Of a stretch of DNA of 62,670 nucleotides, positions 31,963 through 41,397 are shown piece by piece; within the stretch, counting starts at the first letter, position 1, and every line of letters starts with the position of its first letter. The notes beneath the pieces were generated by a model. That model saw only the letters and a program-made list of their open reading frames with translations. It had not been told where the DNA came from and did no database searches. The DNA comes from Lachnospiraceae bacterium (lineage in GTDB: Bacteria; Bacillota; Clostridia; Lachnospirales; Lachnospiraceae), in the NCBI GenBank assembly GCA_016286035.1, contig JAEERY010000062.1, forward strand, positions 1 through 62,670, written 5' to 3'. Both the position numbers and the translations under genes were made by a program.

Positions 31963-32381
31963 GTGATGCTTTTAAATATCTTGACGATACGGATATAGAA
32001 AAACTTATAGCCGACGTTGAAAAAAATGAGCTTGTCAAAGCTCCCGACAGGATAAAGAAAAACGTTTTACTTACTGTCGGCATGAGGGAGAGAAAGATAC
32101 GCGAATATAAACGAAGCTGTCTGCAGGTTGCTCTTTCTGTTGCGGCGGCGGCCGTTATATTAGTACTGACACCGCTTCTTTCATACGCTAAACGGGGGGC
32201 AGACATGACGCCTGAAGTACCTTCAAGGGAAATCGTTCTTAATTCATACGTTATCCCTTCAAAAGAAGAAGTCATGGCTGAGTATGAAACGGATCTTACG
32301 GGCGATCTTAAAAAGAAGATCGAGGTTATTTTGGAATTATCGGAGGATTATCATGATACATACACAAAAGAAAAAGAATAA
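31959..32381 (+). CDS. Probable anti-sigma factor, single membrane helix
   Basis: This 140-aa protein has a cytoplasmic N-terminus of about 55 residues, one membrane segment (about 56-75, CLQVALSVAAAAVILVLTPLLS) and an extracytoplasmic C-terminus. There is no HxxxCxxC zinc motif, so it is not a ZAS-type anti-sigma. The call rests on topology and on the 4-nt overlap with the sigma gene. Confidence 0.72.
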   Translation: MSDAFKYLDDTDIEKLIADVEKNELVKAPDRIKKNVLLTVGMRERKIREYKRSCLQVALSVAAAAVILVLTPLLSYAKRGADMTPEVPSREIVLNSYVIPSKEEVMAEYETDLTGDLKKKIEVILELSEDYHDTYTKEKE

Positions 32382-33024
32382 GTTTTTTACATTTATATTT
32401 TCCATGGTGCCGGGTGCGGCAGAGATGTATATGGGATTTTTAAAAAACGGATTGAGCCTGCTGCTTGTCTGCATGGTATGTGTCTTCTTATGCGGAGGAT
32501 TCGGTGAGTTGTTTTTGGTCCCTCTTGCCATCACATGGATATACGGATTCTTCCATGCCTGGAACATAGCAGGGCTTAACGATGAGGATTTTTATGCTTC
32601 CAGGGATGAATATATATGGGAGGAGTTTATAGACCCCAGAGATTTCTCGATTCCCGAAGACAAGGTAAAGAAAGTATTACCCATCGCGCTGCTGTTTGTA
32701 GGATTCGGGATTGTCTGGAACTATGTATTCTCCATTGTCATCAAGTTTATCCCGGGAGACTACTGGAACATTGTCTATCCCATCGTAAAAGGTATACCGG
32801 GTCTTGTTTTCGCTATTCTTTTTATCATCCTTGGCTTTAAGCTCTTAAAGGAAAAGAAAAAGCAGATCGATCTTGAAGATGAGATGCCGATTCTTATTGA
32901 GAGAAACGATGATGCATACGCCGCTATAGAAACCGATACCGAAAGTGAAAATGCATCGGATATCGAGAGTGAAGATTCAAAAGATGAAGCTAAAGATGTA
33001 ATTGAAAAATCTTCTGATAAATAA
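32353..33024 (+). CDS. TM2-like membrane protein of the second sigma module
   Basis: This 223-aa protein has paired helices near the N-terminus around VPGAAEMYMGFLKNGLSLLLVCMVCVFLCGG, a short helix (LVPLAITWIYGFFHAWNIA), two more helices (about 115-135 and 150-175) and an acidic tail. The PG-x-G/A-x-x-Y-x-G pattern and following helices resemble the TM2 family. ATG 32353 has CGGAGG 7 nt upstream and lies inside the end of the anti-sigma-like gene (29-nt overlap). It may be a third, membrane part of the sigma circuit. Confidence 0.75.
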   Translation: MIHTQKKKNKFFTFIFSMVPGAAEMYMGFLKNGLSLLLVCMVCVFLCGGFGELFLVPLAITWIYGFFHAWNIAGLNDEDFYASRDEYIWEEFIDPRDFSIPEDKVKKVLPIALLFVGFGIVWNYVFSIVIKFIPGDYWNIVYPIVKGIPGLVFAILFIILGFKLLKEKKKQIDLEDEMPILIERNDDAYAAIETDTESENASDIESEDSKDEAKDVIEKSSDK

Positions 33025-33038
33025 ATATTTTCCCAAGC

Positions 33039-33087
33039 AAAAAGAGAGACGTTTGAGGGTCACCTCAGTTCGTCTCTCTTTTTCTTT
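33039..33087 (+). terminator. Terminator of the second sigma operon
   Basis: A perfect outer stem AAAAAGAGAGACG/CGTCTCTCTTTTT encloses an inner TGAGG/CCTCA stem, with a following T run. Confidence 0.9.
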
Positions 33088-33135
33088 TGATCCGTATTTA
33101 ATCACTATCTGCTTTAACAGATCTGCATCCGATGA

Positions 33136-33666
33136 TCAATCTTCTATTGTCCTTAACAGGTTCTGTTTGCATTTAACGCTGTATTGCAGAGTATAGGATG
33201 CGATCCCTGCGTTTAATGCGTTCTGTATTTCATCGATTTCTTTTGTTACATCATCAAGATTCCTGTACCAGGCGAGAAATGTGTTCTGCGAATGCGTAAA
33301 CGACATATCATTTACATCTGACGCATATAGTGCGTATTTGGGACTGTTTTTGCCACCCATAAACTGCTGCGATCTGGCCACCTTTGACGCATTGATTATC
33401 ACCCCTTCATTAGGTGAAACTATCCTTATACGATCCGAAGCTTTAGTTCTTTCTTGATCGATCGGCGTATTATCTCTCCCAAGCAGACTGTCCGTTGAAA
33501 TATTCAGTTTTTCCGACAGAAGCAAAAGCTTGTCAACTTCCGGGTAGCCTTCTCCCAACTCCCATTTTGACACGGCCTGTCTGCTAACCCCCAGCATTTC
33601 TGCCAGGCCTTCCTGTGATAGCCGCTTATCCTTGCGAACCTTTTGCAGATTTTCTCCAAAACTCAT
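33136..33666 (-). CDS. Xre-family transcriptional regulator
   Basis: This 176-aa protein has an N-terminal helix-turn-helix (LQKVRKDKRLSQEGLAEMLG, VSRQAVSKWELGEGYPEVDKLLLLSEKLNISTDSLLG). Its C-terminal region of about 100 residues (IRIVSPNEGVIINASKVARSQQF, FLAWYRNLDDVTKEIDEIQNAL) is probably a ligand or dimer domain. The ribosome site AAAGGAGG precedes the ATG. The intergenic region upstream carries a palindrome made of the same GCAACTTG word found before the LytTR operon. Confidence 0.9.
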   Translation of the reverse strand: MSFGENLQKVRKDKRLSQEGLAEMLGVSRQAVSKWELGEGYPEVDKLLLLSEKLNISTDSLLGRDNTPIDQERTKASDRIRIVSPNEGVIINASKVARSQQFMGGKNSPKYALYASDVNDMSFTHSQNTFLAWYRNLDDVTKEIDEIQNALNAGIASYTLQYSVKCKQNLLRTIED

Positions 33667-33740
33667 ATTTTAATCCTCCTTTTTTCAGGAGCATACAGCA
33701 TGAACCTCATCTTAACCACCAACCTCAATTTGCTTTTGCG

Positions 33741-33755
33741 CAACTTGAAGTTGCT
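33741..33755. promoter_or_regulatory. 15-bp palindrome upstream of the Xre gene
   Basis: GCAACTT-G-AAGTTGC has perfect 7-bp arms. Each arm contains the AAGTTGC half found in the repeats before the LytTR operon at 35484-35520. It could be an Xre operator or a second target of the LytTR protein. Confidence 0.55.
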
Positions 33756-33810
33756 TTCCCTGTTTTTGGGATAAATTCAACAAACACCATCTGAAAATCG
33801 GAATAAAACA

Positions 33811-34227
33811 CTACTTCTTCCCATTCTGTATGTCTTTGATTATTCTGTCCTGCTTCTTAGCCTCATCATACAAACAGTAATAATATATCCCTGCAATAAC
33901 AATATACGGAACGGTTATGGATCTGAAATATTCGATCCATCCCTTGGGGCTGATCGGATCGATCAGACTCAGCAAAAAGAGAAAACCGGCACATAATGCC
34001 ATCACAACTGCATACTGTAAAACGATCATTAAGAGCGGACTGAACTCGTCAAAAATCTTATTTAATGACAGAACAAAGGATGCGATAACACACAGTCCAA
34101 ACATGATCAGAGTATTTGAATTGCTGGTCTTCGTCCCTGTTATGATATTCACAACGGCTCCCGATACGGAAACCATCGTGTATGATATACAGACGTACAT
34201 AAGGAGTGTTTTTAGGTATTTCTTCAT
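33811..34227 (-). CDS. DUF3021 family membrane protein
   Basis: This 138-aa protein has four predicted membrane segments (about residues 10-30, 42-57, 67-88 and 97-117). The order LytTR regulator, then DUF3021 protein with a 4-nt overlap is a standard Firmicute pair, in which the membrane protein modulates the LytTR regulator. The family call rests on this context and the four-helix pattern. Confidence 0.85.
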   Translation of the reverse strand: MKKYLKTLLMYVCISYTMVSVSGAVVNIITGTKTSNSNTLIMFGLCVIASFVLSLNKIFDEFSPLLMIVLQYAVVMALCAGFLFLLSLIDPISPKGWIEYFRSITVPYIVIAGIYYYCLYDEAKKQDRIIKDIQNGKK

Positions 34228-34697
34228 ACGGTTTGCCTCATCATGACTTTCAGATATTCATTAAACGTTTTTTTGTAGCTTCTGTTGATGCAGATCCTTT
34301 CACCGTTGTCAAAGGAAGCATATACTTTCATGTTCAGATCGGGTCTTAGCTGTTTGATCTTATAAATGTTGATAAGATTTGATTTTGAGACCCTTACAAA
34401 TCCGTAATTCCAAAGCATCTCCTCACACGAAGCAAGTGTATTCATCAAACGGAACACTCCGGTCTTTGTATAAGCAAACAGTTTCCGGTCAACAAAATCC
34501 AGATAGTAGATATCATCAGGATCAAGAATGGTCTCTTCAAAATCATCCAGATCCTCATCTGCCGGCCGTCCCGAAAATGACGGCCTCTCTGAATTCACCG
34601 AATCCATGATCTGACGTATAACGGGACGCATATTTGTAAAATACACGTCCACATGTTCCTCTTTGCAGTTTTTGTCTTCAAACAGATTTAATTTCAT
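34224..34697 (-). CDS. LytTR-family DNA-binding regulator
   Basis: This 157-aa protein has a C-terminal LytTR domain (DIYYLDFVDRKLFAYTKTGVFRLMNTLASCEEML, then FVRVSKSNLINIYKIKQLRP, NGERICINRSYKKTFNEYL), with no receiver domain at the N-terminus. The frame is open further upstream into the preceding gene; ATG 34697 gives a start 8 nt after that gene, though its ribosome site is weak. It probably regulates its own operon through the 21-bp-period repeats upstream. Confidence 0.88.
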   Translation of the reverse strand: MKLNLFEDKNCKEEHVDVYFTNMRPVIRQIMDSVNSERPSFSGRPADEDLDDFEETILDPDDIYYLDFVDRKLFAYTKTGVFRLMNTLASCEEMLWNYGFVRVSKSNLINIYKIKQLRPDLNMKVYASFDNGERICINRSYKKTFNEYLKVMMRQTV

Positions 34698-34705
34698 ACG
34701 TTGTT

Positions 34706-35416
34706 TCAGATTGCATTCCAGATAAACAGGAAGGCAAACACGCACCCCCATGAATTTTTAGTATATTTTCGTATCATCAGCATACCGTACAATGCCACAA
34801 AAGTGGTTGCAAGATCCACCATTCCCGGAAAGTCAAAATGAATGGGATGAAACAGGATCCCCATCAGAGTACAGACTAAAGCTCCCCAGTCAAACAGTTT
34901 ACCGTTTGAAGGATATCTCTCAGAAACAAACTGTGCGATCACCGCATAATTGAATCCTTCAAAAAAGCCCCATACAACGGCAACAATAAACGTTCCGGCG
35001 ATCGCAGTAAGGATCCCTGCCTTATGCAGGTCAGGCGTCACCATAATGCTTAGCGGTTCATATCCCTCAAACTGCCCCGATAATACAATGTATGCGATAT
35101 GCGGCAGGAAGCATAAAACAGTTCCTGACACTGCTAATGCACTGTTTTTTTTCTTAAGTCCGAAGTCTGTAAATGATGTCTTTCGAAAAATACATACAAG
35201 TGTGATCCCCAGTCCTGCGATTCCGTATTCCATACCGGCAGCCGCAAACAGTCTTGGCCAGACACAAATGCTGCCGTCCCTGCAATAAGACATCAGGCTG
35301 TTTCCGATCATTCCATATATGCAGTATATCGTCATGGTGACCAGTGCGATCATCCATAGGTTCACATTAAGTATTTTCTGCTGCTTTGTTAATACGCGTT
35401 TCTTTAAATTTTCCAT
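34706..35416 (-). CDS. Multi-helix membrane protein, first gene of the LytTR operon
   Basis: This 236-aa protein has six or more predicted membrane segments. The region WGFFEGFNYAVIAQFV with LMGILFHPIHFDFPG recalls the E- and H-containing helices of CPBP (CAAX-like) membrane proteins, but the diagnostic EExxxR is absent, so catalytic activity is doubtful. ATG 35416 has AAGGAG 9 nt upstream; the frame is open 34 codons earlier through the promoter region. Being first in the LytTR/DUF3021 operon, it is probably the effector whose level the pair controls. Confidence 0.75.
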   Translation of the reverse strand: MENLKKRVLTKQQKILNVNLWMIALVTMTIYCIYGMIGNSLMSYCRDGSICVWPRLFAAAGMEYGIAGLGITLVCIFRKTSFTDFGLKKKNSALAVSGTVLCFLPHIAYIVLSGQFEGYEPLSIMVTPDLHKAGILTAIAGTFIVAVVWGFFEGFNYAVIAQFVSERYPSNGKLFDWGALVCTLMGILFHPIHFDFPGMVDLATTFVALYGMLMIRKYTKNSWGCVFAFLFIWNAI

Positions 35417-35483
35417 TTGGCAATGCTCCTTTTTCTTTGATAGCACTACCATAACAGATTTGGAACGCACCCATGGCAAAATA

Positions 35484-35520
35484 TGCACAAGTTGCATTTC
35501 AGGATGTACAAGTTGCATTT
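35484..35520 (-). promoter_or_regulatory. LytTR-type direct repeat pair
   Basis: Two 16-bp copies of TGNACAAGTTGCATTT (35484-35499 and 35505-35520, plus-strand reading) repeat with a period of exactly 21 bp, differing at one base. LytTR regulators bind pairs of imperfect direct repeats about 21 bp apart upstream of promoters. Downstream on the minus strand an extended -10 (TGT-TATGGT) is visible near 35450-35458. Confidence 0.75.
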
Positions 35521-35560
35521 ATTAAAATTATGCTGCTCTTTAAATGTGATCTCATCAGTG

Positions 35561-35588
35561 AAAAACGAGCTGAACAATGCCAGCCCGT
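35561..35588 (-). terminator. Terminator of the GGDEF/EAL gene
   Basis: On the minus strand ACGGGCTG-N8-CAGCTCGT (one G-U pair) is followed by TTTTT, 22 nt after the stop at 35610. It closes the six-gene run that starts near 43.8 kb. Confidence 0.85.
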
Positions 35589-35609
35589 TGATCATCTTTA
35601 AAATCTTAT

Positions 35610-38600
35610 CTACATGTCAAAGCCTTTTTCGACAAGTTCATCAAAATCGCTCTGAGGTATGGGCTTTGAATAGTAATAGCCCTGTGCATACTCACATCCT
35701 ATGCTCCTTAGGAATTTGACATGTTCTATGGTCTCAACACCCTCGCATACCACTTCAAGTTTTAACTTGTTTGCCATGTCTATAACACTGGGGATAACGA
35801 TCTTTTCTTCGGAATCGCTGTCAAGATCCCTTAAGAACTCTCTGTCGATCTTAAGTATATCCAGAGGAAGCTTTGTAAGTACATTTAATGATGAATATCC
35901 GCTTCCGAAGTCATCAAGGGATACCTTTACTCCAAGCTTTCTTAAGCGTGACATGAGGTTTATGCTGTCATCCACCTTATCGGTAAACGATGTCTCTGTT
36001 AGCTCAAACTCAAGATAATCGGGCGGTATGTTGTACTTCATCAAAAGTCCCTTTATCTTTGTTATGAACTCATCTATCGAATACAGATGGACTCTTGATA
36101 CATTGACTGATATCGCAACGGTCTTAAGTCCTTTGTCGATTCTGTCCTTAAGGTATCTGCATACCTCCTCGTAAACATAGAAGTCAAGCAGCGTAACGGA
36201 TTTGTTCCTCTCGAATACGGGGATGAAGTCATCGGGATAGATGATGCTTCCGTCGGGCTTTTTCCATCTTACGAGTGCCTCCGCACCTCTTATAATGTTG
36301 TCCTTTAAGCTGACACGGGGCTGGAAGTATACGACAAACTCTCTGTTCTCGAAGGCCTTTTCCATGTCGTTTGAATAAGCGACCTCGTTCTGGGCCTCGC
36401 TTCCCATCTGCTCATCATAGAATACGACACCGGGCATTCCGGTCTGCTTTGACTTCTTCCTTGCCATGTTTGCATTGGAGATGATGTTCTTTAGCATAAC
36501 GGGCGCACCGCTTATCGTGAACGTGCAGACACCCATTCCAATGGTCAGCTTGCTGTTGGTAAATCGTTTTGCAAAGATCTCGGTCTGGCTTTCTATGGCT
36601 TTATCAAGACCTCGTTTTACCTCTTCCTCGCTCATGTTTCCAAGCTTGGCTATTGCCACTATGTTATCGGAGAAGACTCTTGAAGCGAGTACTATGTGAT
36701 CGGAGTATGAAAGCACGGCCTGTGCGAGCTCATGAAGCACCATGTCACCGGTCTCATAACCGAACGTATCATTGATGAACTTGAAGTTAAATACATCAAG
36801 ATAGAGCACCGCATAGTTTCCATGCTCCGCATTTGCGATGTATTCTCCCGCAAGACGCAAGAACCTCTCATACTTGTAAAGACCTGTGACCGAATCAAAG
36901 CCTGCCAGTCTCTCGACCATTGCAACAGCCTTCTCGTATGCCTTCATCTTAAGCATGTATGATGAAACGACCTTTGTAAGACTCCTTACATCCTTAAGCT
37001 CATTCTCCGTCCAGTGTCTCTCTCTTGAGAAATCTATAAAGTCCATGATGCCGGCGAAGTTGCCCTTGTCATAGATCGCACATCCCGCATAGCTCTCTAT
37101 GCCGTAGGTTAACATGAACATCTTGTTGACCTCGACATCTGCCGCATCGATGTTCTCATTGACCAGGATGCCGTCGTTTTTTTCGATGGATCTTATAAAT
37201 TCGTTCCACTGCTCATCATCATATTTGATGATGTTTCCGTCGGCGATCATATCCTCGTCAAAGCCGCAGTGATGGGTTATCCTTAATGCGGTCTCATCGT
37301 TTACTCTCTCCCAGATGACAATGGCATCTATGCCAAGCTGTCTTATCATCTGTCTGATAAGCAGGTTGATCGCACTGTCTGTATCCTTGCTCTCATCCAT
37401 GATCTTGAATGCTCTCTCGATAAGAGACTCGGATGCATATATCTTATTCTGTTCAGCTTCGATCCTTCTTGCGTTTCTTGCGATGATCTCATCCGCAAGT
37501 ACCGAATAAACGCTCTCCTTGACCTCGCTGTAAATGTCATAATGGTTGGGACCTTTTGATTTGGCAAGATCGAGAGCCTTGCCGGAATTCTCAAACAGCT
37601 GTGAGTAATCCTCACCGTCTTTCGGATATAGGCAGGCACCGATACTCACGGTACACTTCTTTCTCATACCCTCACCCACATAGGTATCCGATATGATCCT
37701 CTGTATATCCTTGACCTTCTTTTCTATCTCCTTTATCTCACCGGTCTCTTTCATAAGGATGACAAACTCATCGCCGCCTATCCTTCCGATAAGATCATCC
37801 TCTCCAAACAGTCCCTTTATATCCTCGGATATGTTCTTTAATACTCCCTCCGCGAAGGCCTCACCCATATCCTCAACTATCTTGCTGTGATCATCAAGAT
37901 CGACAAGGATGAATCCTGCGGAGTCATTTTCCTTATCGATCTTTTGAATATACTCATCTATGAACTGATTTATGTAAGGTCTCTTGTAAAGGCCGGTTAA
38001 GGAATCTCTCATCTTCTCATCGGCAAGACGAAGCTCGAGCTTCTTTTCCTGATCGATATCCTTCATGGTACCGATGACCTTTTCCGGAGCACCGTTCTCA
38101 TCAAAGATGACTCTTCCCAAAATGTTGTACCAGTAGTATTCCTTATCCGATGCATTTTCTTCTCTTAATCTTACTTCCTTGTCAATTGACAAGGCTCCGG
38201 ATCTGCACTCGACCATGAGCTCGTCAAAGCGGTACCAGTCCGCAAACGGGATGTACTTCTGGCTCTTTGCGACAGAGCTTACGTTGCAGATGTAATGCTC
38301 CTGTCCGTATACACCGCCGCTGCTGTTTGCGATCATGATCATGTCGTTTTTAAGATCATACTCAAAGATCTTTTCGACACCGACAGAAACGATCGCCTGG
38401 AAACGGTCTCTCTCCCTGTTTATCTGCATCGTCTTTCTTGTCTGGAAGTATATGATCATGCAGGTGCACTGTATGAGGAATACAACCGATACTATCATGA
38501 TCGCAAGAATGAAAAGCCTTACGATAAGCTTGGATGTATTATCTTCTATCAGATAGCGGGTAAAAGTAGATGCGCCCCATACAAGGACCACACCTATATT

Positions 38601-38984
38601 GAAATGCATGGTAAAACCGACGCTTCCGTACGCGAGAGTCGTAAGCATCATAGGAAATATGGCAAGTCCCATGATATCGGGCTGGTCCGTAAATATGAGA
38701 AATGCATAAAGCGCAAGGAAAAGTATGTACAGAAACCTTCCCATGTTTCTGGATGAGGGGTTGTTAAGTACGAGGCGGGCACCTATTATCCACGGGATAA
38801 AGAGCACCAAAAAGAATACTATCGGTTTCGTGATAGTAGTATCCATCGGGTCCACCCAGTAATACTGGATACCGATGGCAGAGATGATGAGACAGCTGAC
38901 AAAGTAACATATGACTGCTAAAATATTTGCCTTAGCTGTCTCCGATATATCGCTTTTTCTTATAAATCTGGGAAGTATCTCCAT
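35610..38984 (-). CDS. Membrane c-di-GMP enzyme with PAS, GGDEF, GAF, degenerate GGDEF and EAL domains
   Basis: This 1124-aa protein has five or six membrane segments (about 20-180), a PAS domain (about 195-315, with EKVIGTMKDIDQEKK), a GGDEF domain with intact GGDEF at 403-407, and a GAF-like region (about 505-660). A second GGDEF fold has its signature lost (FSDNI), and the EAL domain is intact (EALVRW, VNVSR, ELTET, DDFGSGYSS, KIDREF, CEGVE). It may both make and break c-di-GMP. The start has GGGGAG upstream and lies 22 nt after purB, so it appears to be the last gene of a purine operon. Confidence 0.92.
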   Translation of the reverse strand: MEILPRFIRKSDISETAKANILAVICYFVSCLIISAIGIQYYWVDPMDTTITKPIVFFLVLFIPWIIGARLVLNNPSSRNMGRFLYILFLALYAFLIFTDQPDIMGLAIFPMMLTTLAYGSVGFTMHFNIGVVLVWGASTFTRYLIEDNTSKLIVRLFILAIMIVSVVFLIQCTCMIIYFQTRKTMQINRERDRFQAIVSVGVEKIFEYDLKNDMIMIANSSGGVYGQEHYICNVSSVAKSQKYIPFADWYRFDELMVECRSGALSIDKEVRLREENASDKEYYWYNILGRVIFDENGAPEKVIGTMKDIDQEKKLELRLADEKMRDSLTGLYKRPYINQFIDEYIQKIDKENDSAGFILVDLDDHSKIVEDMGEAFAEGVLKNISEDIKGLFGEDDLIGRIGGDEFVILMKETGEIKEIEKKVKDIQRIISDTYVGEGMRKKCTVSIGACLYPKDGEDYSQLFENSGKALDLAKSKGPNHYDIYSEVKESVYSVLADEIIARNARRIEAEQNKIYASESLIERAFKIMDESKDTDSAINLLIRQMIRQLGIDAIVIWERVNDETALRITHHCGFDEDMIADGNIIKYDDEQWNEFIRSIEKNDGILVNENIDAADVEVNKMFMLTYGIESYAGCAIYDKGNFAGIMDFIDFSRERHWTENELKDVRSLTKVVSSYMLKMKAYEKAVAMVERLAGFDSVTGLYKYERFLRLAGEYIANAEHGNYAVLYLDVFNFKFINDTFGYETGDMVLHELAQAVLSYSDHIVLASRVFSDNIVAIAKLGNMSEEEVKRGLDKAIESQTEIFAKRFTNSKLTIGMGVCTFTISGAPVMLKNIISNANMARKKSKQTGMPGVVFYDEQMGSEAQNEVAYSNDMEKAFENREFVVYFQPRVSLKDNIIRGAEALVRWKKPDGSIIYPDDFIPVFERNKSVTLLDFYVYEEVCRYLKDRIDKGLKTVAISVNVSRVHLYSIDEFITKIKGLLMKYNIPPDYLEFELTETSFTDKVDDSINLMSRLRKLGVKVSLDDFGSGYSSLNVLTKLPLDILKIDREFLRDLDSDSEEKIVIPSVIDMANKLKLEVVCEGVETIEHVKFLRSIGCEYAQGYYYSKPIPQSDFDELVEKGFDM

Positions 38985-39006
38985 ATATGTCTCCCCTGTT
39001 TATTTT

Positions 39007-40458
39007 TTATACGTTGATCTGAGCCGTCATTCCAAGGATCTCTTTGTTCTCATCAAGTATTGGTGAAACGACATCCTTAATAAACCTGTCTACCTGGTAA
39101 GCACTTCTTCCGGTATACTTTGCAGGATCCATAGATTCCTTTAATTCATCAAGGCTTAATCCGAAGCTCTCATCGGCTGCGATGAGTTCAAGAAGGTTGT
39201 TGTCGCCGCCCTCTTCCTTGACGTTCTTTCCGGCTTCCATTGAAAGCTGTCTTATCTTCTCATGAAGCTCCTGTCTGTTTCCGCCTGCCTTGACTGCATC
39301 CATCATGATGTTCTCTGTTGCCATGAAAGGAAGCTCTGCCATCATGTGCTTTCTTATTACCTTGGGGTATACCTTTAAACCGTCTGTTACATTGATGCAA
39401 AGATCAAGGATACCGTCTATAGCAAGGAAGCCCTCGGGAATTGAGAGTCTCTTGTTTGCGGAATCGTCCAGAGTTCTTTCAAACCACTGTACGGCACTTG
39501 TTATGGCGGGATTGAGAGCATCCACTATAACGTATCTTGAAAGAGATGCGATCCTTTCGCTTCTCATCGGATTTCTCTTGTATGCCATAGCGCTTGAACC
39601 TATCTGGGTCTTCTCGAAAGGCTCTTCAACTTCCTTAAGATGCTGCAAGAGTCTTATATCGTTACTCATCTTTGTAGCACTTGCTGCGATGCCTGCAAGT
39701 ACGTTTAATACACGCGTATCCATCTTTCTTGAGTAGGTCTGGCCGGATACTGCCACACACTCATCAAAGCCCATCTTGTTTGCGATCATCTTGTCGATCT
39801 TATCGATCTTTTCATGATCACCGTCAAAGAGCTCATAGAATGATGCCTGAGTTCCTGTTGTTCCCTTGCATCCTAAAAGCTTTAACGAATCCATGACAAA
39901 GCAAAGATCTTCATAATCGAGCAAAAATTCCTGAAGCCACAGAGTAGCTCTCTTGCCTACAGTTGTGGGCTGTGCGGGCTGGAAATGTGTAAATGCTAAT
40001 GTGGGCTGTGCCTTGTAAGTATCAGCGAACTTTGCAAGCTGAGCTATAACGTTTACAAGTTTCTTCTTTACAAGGGCGAGCGCCTCATGCATAACGATGA
40101 TGTCTGTATTGTCACCGACATAGCAGCTCGTTGCTCCCAGATGGATGATGCCTGCTGCCTTGGGGCATAACTGTCCGTAAGCATAAACGTGGCTCATTAC
40201 ATCATGACGTACGATCTTTTCACGCTCTTTTGCGACATCATAGTTGATGTCATCAACATGAGCCTTTAATTCATCGATCATCTCCTGTGTTATTACAGGC
40301 TTTCCGTCCATGGAAAGACCGAGTTCCATCTCTGTCTCGGCAAGTGCTATCCACAGCTTTCTCCATGTGGTGAATTTCTTATCCGGTGAAAAAATGTACT
40401 GCATCTCTTTTGATGCATATCTTTCCGACAACGGGCTTACATATCTGTCTGTACTCAT
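39007..40458 (-). CDS. purB: Adenylosuccinate lyase
   Basis: PurB cleaves SAICAR to AICAR and adenylosuccinate to AMP. The 483-aa protein has the superfamily signature GSSAMAYKRNPMRSE, the active-site region in HDVMSHVYAYG and TSCYVGDNTD, and GCKGTTGTQASF. I start it at ATG 40458, 7 nt after GGAG, rather than at the TTG 4 codons earlier that lies within the ribosome site. It follows purC by 44 nt. Confidence 0.95.
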   Translation of the reverse strand: MSTDRYVSPLSERYASKEMQYIFSPDKKFTTWRKLWIALAETEMELGLSMDGKPVITQEMIDELKAHVDDINYDVAKEREKIVRHDVMSHVYAYGQLCPKAAGIIHLGATSCYVGDNTDIIVMHEALALVKKKLVNVIAQLAKFADTYKAQPTLAFTHFQPAQPTTVGKRATLWLQEFLLDYEDLCFVMDSLKLLGCKGTTGTQASFYELFDGDHEKIDKIDKMIANKMGFDECVAVSGQTYSRKMDTRVLNVLAGIAASATKMSNDIRLLQHLKEVEEPFEKTQIGSSAMAYKRNPMRSERIASLSRYVIVDALNPAITSAVQWFERTLDDSANKRLSIPEGFLAIDGILDLCINVTDGLKVYPKVIRKHMMAELPFMATENIMMDAVKAGGNRQELHEKIRQLSMEAGKNVKEEGGDNNLLELIAADESFGLSLDELKESMDPAKYTGRSAYQVDRFIKDVVSPILDENKEILGMTAQINV

Positions 40459-40502
40459 CTTAATCTCCAAATCTTTTTATCTGAATAGTTTTGATATCTT
40501 TC

Positions 40503-41375
40503 TTACTTTAAAGGCTCGCCTGTCAAAAGCTCATATGCCTGAAGGTACTTGTCTATCGTCTTGTCAACGATATCCTGAGGAAGTGTCCAGTCATCATGAT
40601 CGTTTGCCTTTAACCAGTCACGCGCAAACTGCTTGTCAAACGAAGGCTGTCCGTGTCCTGCCTCGTATACGTCAGCGGGCCAGAATCTTGATGAATCGGG
40701 AGTGAGCATCTCATCACCTATAACGATGTCTCCGTTTTCATCCAGACCGAACTCAAACTTGGTATCAGCGATTATGATACCCTTTGTGAGTGCGTAGTCG
40801 GCACATTTCTTGTAAAGAGCTATCGTGTAGTCGCGAAGCTTTGAAGCATACTCCTCGCCCTTTCCGGGATATCTCTTCTCGAGATATTCAACACTCTGCT
40901 CATATGATATGTTCTCGTCGTGATCACCGATCTCTGCCTTTGTGGAAGGTGTATAGATGGGTTCGGGAAGCTTGTCTGATTCCTTTAATCCTTCGGGAAG
41001 AGTGATACCGCATACGGTACCGTTCTCCTTGTATGATGCCCAGCCCGATCCTGTGATATAACCTCTTACGATACACTCAACGGGAAGCATCTCAAGCTTT
41101 TTAACAAGCATAGAGTTGCCGTTGAATCTGTCCTGTCTGAAAAACTCGGGCATCTTTTCAACGTCTGTTGTTATCATGTGGTTGGGAAGGATGTCCTTTG
41201 TAAGGTTAAACCAGAACTTTGACATCTGTGTAAGAACGGTTCCCTTCTTTGTGACGGTGTTGTTTAAGATAACATCAAAGCAGCTTATCCTGTCCGTTGC
41301 CACAAGAACAAGGTTCTCTCCTACATCATATATCTCTCTTACTTTTCCTTCTTTAATGGGTTTGAATTCTGTCAC
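40503..41375 (-). CDS. purC: Phosphoribosylaminoimidazole-succinocarboxamide synthase
   Basis: PurC (SAICAR synthetase) joins CAIR and aspartate. The 290-aa protein has GKVREIYDVGENLVLVATDRISCFDV at the N-terminus, ECIVRGYITGSGWASYKENGTVCG and DTKFEFGLDENGDIVIGDEMLTPDSSRFW, the classic signatures. The start is GTG at 41375 with AAAGGAG 6 nt upstream; an upstream ATG in frame lies inside the transporter gene. It follows the transporter ATPase gene by 22 nt. Confidence 0.95.
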   Translation of the reverse strand: MTEFKPIKEGKVREIYDVGENLVLVATDRISCFDVILNNTVTKKGTVLTQMSKFWFNLTKDILPNHMITTDVEKMPEFFRQDRFNGNSMLVKKLEMLPVECIVRGYITGSGWASYKENGTVCGITLPEGLKESDKLPEPIYTPSTKAEIGDHDENISYEQSVEYLEKRYPGKGEEYASKLRDYTIALYKKCADYALTKGIIIADTKFEFGLDENGDIVIGDEMLTPDSSRFWPADVYEAGHGQPSFDKQFARDWLKANDHDDWTLPQDIVDKTIDKYLQAYELLTGEPLK

Positions 41376-41397
41376 GACTGACTCCTTTCTGTCTCTA

